From Chitinophagaceae bacterium (GTDB lineage: Bacteria; Bacteroidota; Bacteroidia; Chitinophagales; Chitinophagaceae): a DNA stretch of 21,130 nucleotides. The position numbers and the translations under genes were made by a program. The stretch lies in contig JAIPBY010000009.1 in NCBI GenBank assembly GCA_021738605.1, forward strand, positions 1-21,130, in the 5' to 3' direction. Positions 15,139 through 21,130 of the stretch are shown piece after piece. Numbering within the stretch: the stretch's first letter is position 1; each line of letters starts with the position of its first letter. Under the pieces are notes generated by a model, which worked only from the letters and a program-made list of their open reading frames with translations, did not search any database and had not been told where the DNA came from.

Positions 15139-15673
15139 TTTGGATGGTGTTTACAAATTCAGAAATCGTTATATCTGGTTGGTTTATGACAGATTGGGCT
15201 TTTTCATAGTATGGTTTTCGCTCCAGCAACTTTTGATGAATGAATTCCTTCAATGCATCTTCAGTAAGACTGGACACCAAAGGCCTGGTTTGGGGCTCCT
15301 TGATCAATCTCTCTAAAATGATTTCTTCAGCTGGATTGATCCAAATTGTGAACCCATGCTGGTTCATCCAATCCATGTTCTCATTGAAACAGGGCGTTCC
15401 ACCACCACAAGAGATTACACCTAAAATATCATTTTTTTGTTGGGTTTCGGTTGTTCTGACCACTAAATCTTCATAAACTTGCTTAATGGCTACTGATTCA
15501 AGGGCTCTAAATGTTGGTTCGCCCAATTTTTCAAAGATTTCACTGATGGACATGTCTTGATTCTCCTCAATGAATTGGTCAAGATCAATAAATGGAACAT
15601 GAAGATAGTCCGACAGACCTTTCGCGTAAAAGGACTTCCCAGAACCCATAAACCCTATCAAAAAAACAATCAT
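15119..15673 (-). CDS. aroK: Shikimate kinase
   Basis: This enzyme phosphorylates shikimate with ATP in the route to chorismate and aromatic amino acids. Starting at the ATG at 15673, the protein has 184 residues with P-loop GFMGSGKS (7-14), FIDLDQFIE with D32 (shikimate/Mg binding), FRALES with R56, CGGGTP (89-94), lid arginine R130 (QTRPLV) and R152 (ERKPYY). An upstream TTG (15754) keeps the frame open but would add 27 residues before the normal first strand; the predicted promoter lies within that stretch, so the ATG is chosen. It is the first gene of the aroK-DUF423-ftsK-lolA group. Confidence 0.93.
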   Translation of the reverse strand: MIVFLIGFMGSGKSFYAKGLSDYLHVPFIDLDQFIEENQDMSISEIFEKLGEPTFRALESVAIKQVYEDLVVRTTETQQKNDILGVISCGGGTPCFNENMDWMNQHGFTIWINPAEEIILERLIKEPQTRPLVSSLTEDALKEFIHQKLLERKPYYEKAQSVINQPDITISEFVNTIQNAKNLL

Positions 15674-15695
15674 TCCTACTTTCGTTGATTGGGAA

Positions 15696-15723
15696 TAAAG
15701 GTACAATTTGTCTTTGTTACCAA
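15696..15723 (-). promoter_or_regulatory. Predicted promoter of aroK
   Basis: On the minus strand, TTG (15723-15721) and TACCTTTA (15703-15696) are separated by 17 bases, with one mismatch from TTG-N17-TAnnTTTG. Transcription would begin around 15689, giving a leader of about 16 nt before the ATG at 15673. This supports the shorter aroK start. Confidence 0.5.
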
Positions 15724-15770
15724 CAGGTATAAGGCAATACCTAACTATAAGCAATTTATTAAAGTTAATA

Positions 15771-15800
15771 TTGCCGCCTTGAAAACTATAATTAATTTCG
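15771..15800 (+). promoter_or_regulatory. Predicted promoter of mgtE
   Basis: TTG (15771-15773) is followed after 19 bases by TAATTTCG (15793-15800), one mismatch from TAnnTTTG. It is 20 bp before the mgtE ATG. No long leader is present, so a magnesium riboswitch of the kind found before some mgtE genes is not supported. Confidence 0.42.
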
Positions 15801-15819
15801 CGGAAACCAGCAATCAGGC

Positions 15820-17211
15820 ATGATTCAGATCGATAACAATATGGATCTTCAAGAGCAATTTGAATTTTTCCTCCAGGAGGAGAATGCCATGCACATGCCC
15901 GAATTCTTGAATGAACTGAACATCAGCGATGTTGCCCAACTCATAGAGGAAAATTGGGAACAAGCCTCCGAGATCATGGCTGCATTGTCTATACACAGGG
16001 CAGCCAGCACTTTCAAGATCATTGAACTGGGTATTCAAAAAGATATCATTCAAGAACTACCACCGCTGAAAACAGCTGCCTTGCTGAATGAACTCCCTGC
16101 GGATGACCGTACATCATTCCTGGAAGAGTTGTCCACCAATGCAGTGAGGGAACTGATCAAACTCCTGAATCCTGAAGAAAGAAAAATCACCCTTTCACTC
16201 TTGGGCTATCCAGAAGGAAGCGTTGGTCGTCTGATGACGCCGGACTATATTGCTGTGCAGTCAGACTGGACCATTGCAGAGGTATTGGAACACATCAGAG
16301 AGGTGGGTCAAGAATCTGAGACCATTGATGTTATCTATGTCATCAACGACCAGGGCGAACTTTTAGATGACGTCAGGATCAAAGAATTTTTATTATCCCC
16401 TCCTGATAAGATGGTGAGCGAACTCACTGATGGCAGATATATTGAACTCAATGTATATGACGATCAGGAAAAAGCCAACCAGGTCTTCAAGATGAACAAC
16501 AGGGTGGCACTGCCGGTTGTGGACAACAATAATATTTTGCTGGGTATCGTTACTATTGATGATGTGCTCTGGGTTGCCAATGAAGAGTTCAGTGAGGACA
16601 TGCAAAAAATGGGGGGAACTGAAGCGCTGGATGAGCCTTACCTTGAAATCTCGATATTTAAACTTTTCAAAAAAAGAGTGGGCTGGTTGATTGTTCTGTT
16701 TTTGGGTGAAATGCTGACTGCCACGGCAATGGCAAGCTATGAGCATGCGCTGGACCAGGCCCTGATTCTTTCGCTCTTCATTCCCCTGATTATTTCGAGT
16801 GGAGGAAATACTGGCTCTCAAGCATCCTCCCTGATCATACAGGCGCTTACCGTTGGTGAAGTTACCATGGAAGATTGGTGGAAGGTCATGCGCAGGGAAA
16901 TTGTCTCCGGCATCATGCTTGGCACAGTGCTGGGTATCATCGGTTTTTCCAGGGTGATGGTATGGTCTCAAATATTCCCTGAAGTATATGGAGCACATTA
17001 TTTTCTGGTGGCCATGGTCGTTGGGGTCTCACTGATTGGGGTAGTAATGTTCGGTACCATTTCAGGATCCATGCTACCAATAGTACTCAAAAGACTGGGA
17101 GCTGACCCTGCCGTTTCCTCCGCTCCTTTTGTTGCCACCCTGGTAGACGTTACGGGCGTCATCATTTACTTCAATTGCGCCTACTATTTCCTGAAAGGAA
17201 CCATGCTTTAG
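15820..17211 (+). CDS. mgtE: Magnesium transporter MgtE
   Basis: This is a dimeric Mg2+-gated Mg2+ channel of the inner membrane, 463 residues. The order is a helical MgtE_N domain (about 30-130), two CBS domains (about 135-255, with GRLMTPDYIAV and RVALPVVDNNNILLGIVTIDDVL), a connecting helix and five membrane helices (about 286-460). The pore signature GGNTGSQASSL (328-338) and the last-helix region LGADPAVSSAPFVATLVDVTG (426-446), with the conserved Mg-site Asp at 443, are intact. The N and CBS domains sense cytosolic Mg2+ and close the pore. A second ATG at 15841 is an alternative start. The stop codon overlaps that of the convergent SDR gene by two bases. Confidence 0.96.
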   Translation: MIQIDNNMDLQEQFEFFLQEENAMHMPEFLNELNISDVAQLIEENWEQASEIMAALSIHRAASTFKIIELGIQKDIIQELPPLKTAALLNELPADDRTSFLEELSTNAVRELIKLLNPEERKITLSLLGYPEGSVGRLMTPDYIAVQSDWTIAEVLEHIREVGQESETIDVIYVINDQGELLDDVRIKEFLLSPPDKMVSELTDGRYIELNVYDDQEKANQVFKMNNRVALPVVDNNNILLGIVTIDDVLWVANEEFSEDMQKMGGTEALDEPYLEISIFKLFKKRVGWLIVLFLGEMLTATAMASYEHALDQALILSLFIPLIISSGGNTGSQASSLIIQALTVGEVTMEDWWKVMRREIVSGIMLGTVLGIIGFSRVMVWSQIFPEVYGAHYFLVAMVVGVSLIGVVMFGTISGSMLPIVLKRLGADPAVSSAPFVATLVDVTGVIIYFNCAYYFLKGTML

Positions 17212-17924
17212 ATGGCCTGGTGATTAAAGGGCTGTAAGACCATTTCACTCACAACGCCGCTTGCAGGCTGTTGGCATAGGAACCAAATTGACCTTGCCGC
17301 TTCTTCTTCACGGATCATTTTATCTTTTTGTACCCTGAGGTCGATTTCATCCCAAAAAGGAGAATCAACGCCACCCAAAAAAAGGTTGGTAATCCTTATC
17401 TCGGTTCTTTTCAACTCTTCCCTGATGCTTTGCATCATGCCCACAATACCGTATTTGCTGGCAGAATAGGCAGCCGCACCAGCCATGGGCACTTTCCCCA
17501 ACACCCCGGGAATATTGATGATCAATCCTTTTTTTGCTTCCTTCATGGCCGGCAGAAACGATTTCACAAAAAGAAATGCGCCTACCAGATTGGTTTGAAT
17601 GGACTTTGAAAAATCTTCCAAAGACAATTGCTCCATTGGTTTGATGATGCCTATTCCCGCAACATTGATCAGGATGTCAGGCGTTCCGAGTTGTTGCAAT
17701 ACAGTGTCAGCCAATAAACCCATCTGGGTTCCATCACTGATATCGACTGCTAAAAAATGAGAAGAGGGAATCCCATGTGTTGCCGCGATGTTGGACAACT
17801 TTTCATTGTTTCTTCCTGTGATAAAAACTTCTGCACCACTTTGAACCAGCAGCTTTACCAAACTGGATCCAATTCCACCAGTAGCACCTGCAACAACAAC
17901 CTTTTTACCATTGAGCTTTTCCAT
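17208..17924 (-). CDS. Short-chain dehydrogenase/reductase with substituted catalytic Ser
   Basis: This 238-residue protein has the classical SDR layout: cofactor loop GATGGIG (13-19), a basic TGRN (36-39) after the second strand that favours NADP(H), DIS (61-63), NVAG (87-90), N112 in TNLVGAF, and the YSASK active-site motif with Y153 and K157. The serine normally 13 residues before the tyrosine is glycine here (INIPGVLG, G140), and the neighbour is proline. Either the enzyme works with a different residue or it has lost normal oxidoreductase activity. The substrate is unknown. It is transcribed away from the epimerase gene and converges with mgtE. Confidence 0.85.
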   Translation of the reverse strand: MEKLNGKKVVVAGATGGIGSSLVKLLVQSGAEVFITGRNNEKLSNIAATHGIPSSHFLAVDISDGTQMGLLADTVLQQLGTPDILINVAGIGIIKPMEQLSLEDFSKSIQTNLVGAFLFVKSFLPAMKEAKKGLIINIPGVLGKVPMAGAAAYSASKYGIVGMMQSIREELKRTEIRITNLFLGGVDSPFWDEIDLRVQKDKMIREEEAARSIWFLCQQPASGVVSEMVLQPFNHQAI

Positions 17925-18001
17925 ACATCGATTTGAAATACAACATTAGAGAATTGATTTTGTTTAATATGTTTAATGACAGTGGTAAGCATGGGAAACT
18001 T

Positions 18002-18009
18002 TACCTTTG
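18002..18009 (+). promoter_or_regulatory. Predicted -7 element of the epimerase-thioesterase unit
   Basis: TACCTTTG is a perfect match to TAnnTTTG and lies 43 bp before the epimerase ATG. The -33 region is poor (no TTG at 17-23 bases). It is the only good candidate in the 128-bp divergent gap 17925-18052. Confidence 0.42.
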
Positions 18010-18052
18010 AAAATGAAAGGACCTAAACATCAGAACACTATACCCCAGCGCC

Positions 18053-19150
18053 ATGAAGATCAGTTCAATTGAAATCAGCAGGCTGACCATCCCAATGGAG
18101 CCATTTGTGATTGCAACAGAAACCTGCTATGCGGCCAAGAATATCTACATAAAAATCAATACTGATAGTGATGTTTTCGGTGTTGGCGAATGCAGCCCAT
18201 TCCCAATGCTGGTGGGTGAAACCCAAGACAGTTGTTTTCATGTAGGAAGGGAACTCGCAAGCATCATAAAAGAAAAAAATCCTTGTGCCATTGAAGAAAG
18301 AATGAATGATTTGCATGCGCATATTGCATTCAACAGCACCATCAAAAGTGCTTTTGACATGGCTCTGCACGACATATCCGCAAAAGCACTGAACATTCCA
18401 TTGTATAAGTTCCTTGGAGGTCAAAAAAAGAAGATTCAAACAGACCTCACCATTGGCATCAGCAGCCCGGAAAGAATGGCAGAGAAAGCCATTGCCTTTG
18501 TTGAGCAGGGCGTACGAATCATCAAGGTAAAACTCGGTAAAAATGGCAAGGAAGATGTTGAACGTATCCAAAAAATCAGGGCTGCTGTTGGACCTGACAT
18601 CGAGCTCCGTATTGACGCCAACCAGGGCTGGGACTATGCGACGGCATTGCAAACACTTCAAGCCATCGAGCCATTCAACATTGCATTTTGTGAACAACCC
18701 ATGCACCACCATCTTGACTCCTTGCTGCCTGCATTGAAAAAAAATGTGGCCATTCCCATCATGGCAGATGAAAGTGTGTTTAATCATTTTGATGCCGAAA
18801 GACTCATCTCCAATGACAGCTGCAGTTATATCAACATCAAACTGGCAAAATCAGGTGGCATCCTTGAAGCCATCAAGATAGCTGACACTGCTGCTGCACA
18901 TGGTATTCCCTGCATGCTGGGTGGCATGGTGGAAAGCCGTTTGGCTCTTACAGCGAAAGTCCACCTGGCCATGTCTCATGACAATATCCAGTTCTATGAT
19001 CTTGATACCTGTCTGCTTGGTCATCTTGCCGATCCCGTAACCAATGGAGCACGCTACAACAACTATTTCCTTGAATTGGATGAACTTCCAGGTATTGGTG
19101 CTGATATTTTACCGGCATTTCTTCATGGGGCTGAAAAAACAATCATTTAA
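18053..19150 (+). CDS. Dipeptide epimerase (L-Ala-D/L-Glu epimerase type), enolase superfamily
   Basis: This 365-residue protein belongs to the muconate-lactonising subgroup of the enolase superfamily. The two catalytic lysines are K160 (IKVK) and K266 (KLAKSGG), and the Mg2+ ligands are D188 (RIDAN), E214 (CEQP) and D239 (ADES). A DxD pair, D316-L-D318 (FYDLDTCLLG), matches the motif that binds the dipeptide amino group in dipeptide epimerases such as YcjG and YkfB. This makes Ala-Glu epimerase, used in recycling peptidoglycan peptides, the best guess, although Bacteroidota members of this group can prefer other dipeptides. It is followed after 11 bp by the thioesterase gene. Confidence 0.87.
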   Translation: MKISSIEISRLTIPMEPFVIATETCYAAKNIYIKINTDSDVFGVGECSPFPMLVGETQDSCFHVGRELASIIKEKNPCAIEERMNDLHAHIAFNSTIKSAFDMALHDISAKALNIPLYKFLGGQKKKIQTDLTIGISSPERMAEKAIAFVEQGVRIIKVKLGKNGKEDVERIQKIRAAVGPDIELRIDANQGWDYATALQTLQAIEPFNIAFCEQPMHHHLDSLLPALKKNVAIPIMADESVFNHFDAERLISNDSCSYINIKLAKSGGILEAIKIADTAAAHGIPCMLGGMVESRLALTAKVHLAMSHDNIQFYDLDTCLLGHLADPVTNGARYNNYFLELDELPGIGADILPAFLHGAEKTII

Positions 19151-19161
19151 AACGCGCAAAA

Positions 19162-19674
19162 ATGAAACCGAAAAAAGCGTCCGAATCAAATGTAATCATG
19201 ACAGAATTGGTATTTCCCAATGACACCAATTTTTATGGTAACCTCATGGGAGGCAGGCTGATGTACTGGATGGATACTGCAGCGGCAATGGCTTCCTGGA
19301 GGCATTGCAATGCGCCGTGCGTAACCGTTTCCGTAGACAATATGTCCTTTGATGCCCCCATAAAACTTGGACAGGTAGTGCATATTGAAGCACAGGTATC
19401 AAGGGCATTCAAATCATCCATGGAAGTCCATATCACCGTATGGGGCGAAGACCTTACCCAGCAGTACAAATACAAAAGCAATGAGGCGTATTTGACCTTC
19501 GTCGCACTTGACCCCAATGGAAAACCAAGAATGGTTCCTGAGCTGACTCCTGAAACAGAGGATGAAATTAAAGTTTATGATGGGGCGCTGAGAAGAAGGC
19601 AGCTGAGGCTGGTGCTTGCAAAGAAAATGAAAGCAGAGGACGCAACAGAACTGAAAGCCCTGTTCACCAATTAA
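19162..19674 (+). CDS. Acyl-CoA thioesterase, hotdog fold
   Basis: This 170-residue protein has the hotdog acyl-CoA hydrolase pattern: MTELVFPNDTN (13-23), the N-x-x-G-N-x-x-GG stretch NFYGNLMGGRLMYWMD (23-38), the central helix, and strands VTVSVDNMSFDAPIKLGQVVHIEAQV (54-79). It resembles single-domain YciA/ACOT-type enzymes that release free CoA from acyl-CoA. The chain-length preference cannot be seen. The C-terminal 25 residues are charged (GALRRRQLRLVLAKKMK). It is probably co-transcribed with the epimerase. It converges on the acyltransferase gene with a 4-bp gap. Confidence 0.88.
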   Translation: MKPKKASESNVIMTELVFPNDTNFYGNLMGGRLMYWMDTAAAMASWRHCNAPCVTVSVDNMSFDAPIKLGQVVHIEAQVSRAFKSSMEVHITVWGEDLTQQYKYKSNEAYLTFVALDPNGKPRMVPELTPETEDEIKVYDGALRRRQLRLVLAKKMKAEDATELKALFTN

Positions 19675-19678
19675 TGCA

Positions 19679-20437
19679 TCAGGCAGGAGAAATTGCGTGA
19701 TGGTGTTTTCCTTTCAGCATGAATTGTGTGCTCTGCTCTATGGCATCCATGACCTGTTCAAGGATCTCCTCTACAGATTGTTCGTAATTGATCTGCAGCG
19801 GTTCTTTAAAACTGACGGATAACATTGTCCCCTTTTTTTTGAACCTCAAACCCTTTCTGTTAAAGGCCCTCCAGAAACCATTGATGACCACTGGAACTAC
19901 AACTGGTTTCATTGTTTTGATGATATGTGCAGTACCTTTTCTGCCAGGAGCAAAAGGTTTTGTTGTGCCCTGTGGGAAAGTAATGACCCATCGCTTGGCC
20001 AGTGCCTCATTGATTTTGGTAGCATCATTTGCATCCACTTCCCGTTTGACATCCTTTCCTGCAGCCCTCCAGGTCCTTTTGATTGTAATGGCACCTGCCA
20101 ATGTAAATAGCCTGGTGAGCAAGTTGTCTTTCATGGTCTCTTCTGCAGCGACTATGTTGACATCTACAAATGGATTGAGAAAATAAAAAGGAAGACCAAG
20201 CCTGTTTTTTCTACCCCACTTTACAGCGCAAAAGATATGGAGGAAGGCAATCACGTCAGCAAAATAAGTTTGATGGTTGCTTACAAACAATACATTTTGT
20301 TTGGGAAGTGCCTCTATGTTTTCCGTGCCACTGATCTTGAGTTTATTGACTATAGCAAGACCAGGATAAGTGAATATTCCCACGAAGGCATACACCAACC
20401 TCCTCACCAACTTGACATCCTTGAGTTTATCAATCAT
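19679..20437 (-). CDS. PlsC-like lysophospholipid acyltransferase family protein with HX5D motif
   Basis: This 252-residue protein has the PlsC/LPLAT acyltransferase layout: a hydrophobic N-terminal helix (about 12-32), motif I SNHQTYFAD (53-61), a middle basic motif around IKRTWR (119-124), motif III FPQGTTKPF (154-162) and motif IV VVVPVVINGF. Such enzymes acylate lysophosphatidate or other lipids at the inner membrane. Two departures are visible: five residues instead of four separate H55 and D61, and FPQG replaces the usual FPEG. The frame extends to a TTG at 20467, but the ATG at 20437 is preferred. The acceptor could be lysophosphatidate, an amino-acid lipid or another lysolipid. Confidence 0.82.
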   Translation of the reverse strand: MIDKLKDVKLVRRLVYAFVGIFTYPGLAIVNKLKISGTENIEALPKQNVLFVSNHQTYFADVIAFLHIFCAVKWGRKNRLGLPFYFLNPFVDVNIVAAEETMKDNLLTRLFTLAGAITIKRTWRAAGKDVKREVDANDATKINEALAKRWVITFPQGTTKPFAPGRKGTAHIIKTMKPVVVPVVINGFWRAFNRKGLRFKKKGTMLSVSFKEPLQINYEQSVEEILEQVMDAIEQSTQFMLKGKHHHAISPA

Positions 20438-20558
20438 AATTGAATATTCAAGATAAGGATTATTCAATTACGCCTATCAATCTGTGAAGATTTGATCTTT
20501 TCATTTGTTCATTCTGTTAAGCTGTTAAAAGAGTAATTTTATTGAAAATCAATTGTGC

Positions 20559-21130
20559 ATGAAAACAACCACAGCCATCTTCGATATGGATGGATTGCTG
20601 ATCAATTCAGAACCGCTCTGGTATGAAGCGGCGCAAGAATGCCTGATGAAATTTGGCATGACCATTGGTGAAGAACAATATGTTGAGACAACCGGACTTC
20701 GAACAAAAGAATTCCTGCAACATTGGTTTGGTGTTTTTGAAATTGACCAAGCCCACATTCCCTCTGCTGAAAAAGAAATTACAGATCTTGTGATCGCCAA
20801 AGTAATGGACGGCGGAGCCATGATGGAAGGGGTTGCTGAAACGATGGAGCTGGTCAAACAATCTTCTCTCAAAGTGGGGCTGGCAAGTTCCTCGCCCCTG
20901 GCACTGATTAAAGCCGTCCTTGATAGGATCAATATGCAAGAGTATTTTTCAGCCATTTGTTCTGCTGAGTTTTTACCCTTTGGGAAACCCAACCCACAGG
21001 TATTCATCAACTGTGCCATTGAACTGGACAGCCACCCGGCTGCATGCATCTGTTTTGAAGACTCTTTCAATGGCATGATTGCGGCGAAAGCGGCAAGGAT
21101 GAAATGCATTGTAGTCCCTCATCCTGACCA
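20559..21130 (+). CDS. hxpB: HAD-superfamily sugar-phosphate phosphatase (HxpB/YniC-like), partial
   Basis: The gene runs off the right edge; 190 residues are visible of an expected 215-220. It has all the HAD subfamily I motifs: FDMDGLL with nucleophile D9 and acid D11, S110 in GLASSSPL (motif II), K143 in GKPNPQVF (motif III) and FEDSFNGMIAAKAARM (166-181, D168, motif IV). The sequence follows E. coli YniC/HxpB closely (SEPLW, LASSSPL, KAARM and IVVP segments), an enzyme active on hexitol and 2-deoxyglucose phosphates. The alpha-helical cap is the C1 type. Substrate is inferred from similarity only. A CTGTTAAG/CTGTTAAA tandem repeat lies at 20514-20529 upstream. Confidence 0.85.
   Translation, partial: MKTTTAIFDMDGLLINSEPLWYEAAQECLMKFGMTIGEEQYVETTGLRTKEFLQHWFGVFEIDQAHIPSAEKEITDLVIAKVMDGGAMMEGVAETMELVKQSSLKVGLASSSPLALIKAVLDRINMQEYFSAICSAEFLPFGKPNPQVFINCAIELDSHPAACICFEDSFNGMIAAKAARMKCIVVPHPD

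Noticed and set aside
15674..15819. Magnesium-sensing riboswitch before mgtE
   Set aside because: Only about 20 bp separate the promoter-like site from the ATG, too short for an M-box or similar leader.
18065..18787. Minus-strand open frame of 240 codons opposite the epimerase
   Set aside because: The plus-strand frame has the catalytic lysines and metal ligands of the enolase superfamily; the minus frame has no recognisable features.
20549..21109. Minus-strand open frame of 186 codons at the right end
   Set aside because: The plus strand here encodes a HAD phosphatase with all four motifs; the minus frame is its shadow.
1..21130. A defence, mobile or secretion system hidden among the genes
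   Set aside because: Every sizeable gene resolves to a known housekeeping or envelope family; there are no integrases, transposases, terminal repeats, CRISPR-like repeats or toxin-antitoxin pairs visible.

Overview
The window looks like ordinary chromosomal sequence from a member of the Bacteroidota, most likely a Chitinophagaceae-like or related sphingobacterial lineage. The signs are family-level protein resemblance (a PafA-type phosphatase, a GCPII-like M28 peptidase, a Bacteroidota-type alpha-oxoamine synthase and a LolA next to FtsK), the near absence of Shine-Dalgarno sequences, and several upstream sites fitting the Bacteroidota promoter pattern TTG-N17-23-TAnnTTTG. The exact genus is inference. 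No tRNA, rRNA, CRISPR array, insertion sequence or phage gene was seen.

Layout: (1) 1-9227, minus strand: a long co-directional block reading right to left: pafA-like phosphatase, thyA, folA, a small SAM methyltransferase, the three-subunit proton-translocating transhydrogenase (pntAA-pntAB-pntB), a secreted M28 peptidase, and the start of an RsmB/NOP-type rRNA methyltransferase cut by the window edge. Gaps are 8-58 bp and the last pair overlaps as TGATG. A promoter-like site precedes pntAA, so there are probably at least two transcription units. (2) 9362-11445, plus strand: an alpha-oxoamine synthase (sphingolipid or sulfonolipid type), then a non-coding stretch with two terminator-like hairpins facing opposite ways and several palindromes, then the UbiX-type flavin prenyltransferase. 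(3) 11453-15673, minus strand: aroK, a DUF423 membrane protein, ftsK and lolA. (4) 15820-17211, plus: mgtE. (5) 17208-17924, minus: a short-chain dehydrogenase with a substituted catalytic serine. (6) 18053-19674, plus: a dipeptide epimerase and an acyl-CoA thioesterase. (7) 19679-20437, minus: a PlsC-like acyltransferase with non-standard motifs. (8) 20559 to the window end, plus: a HAD sugar-phosphate phosphatase, truncated.

How the genes fit together: thyA and folA form the dTMP/tetrahydrofolate cycle, and folA consumes the NADPH that the transhydrogenase can make. The envelope is served by lolA, the acyltransferase, the alpha-oxoamine synthase, the peptidoglycan-peptide epimerase and the exported peptidase and phosphatase. 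The rest is housekeeping (shikimate pathway, chromosome segregation, magnesium uptake, rRNA modification).

I did not find a convincing undescribed multi-gene system. The best leads are a possible minus-strand small RNA with its own promoter and terminator between the oxoamine synthase and ubiX, a perfect 7-bp inverted repeat just upstream of ubiX, a PlsC-family enzyme with HX5D spacing and FPQG instead of FPEG, and an SDR with Gly where the catalytic Ser should be.
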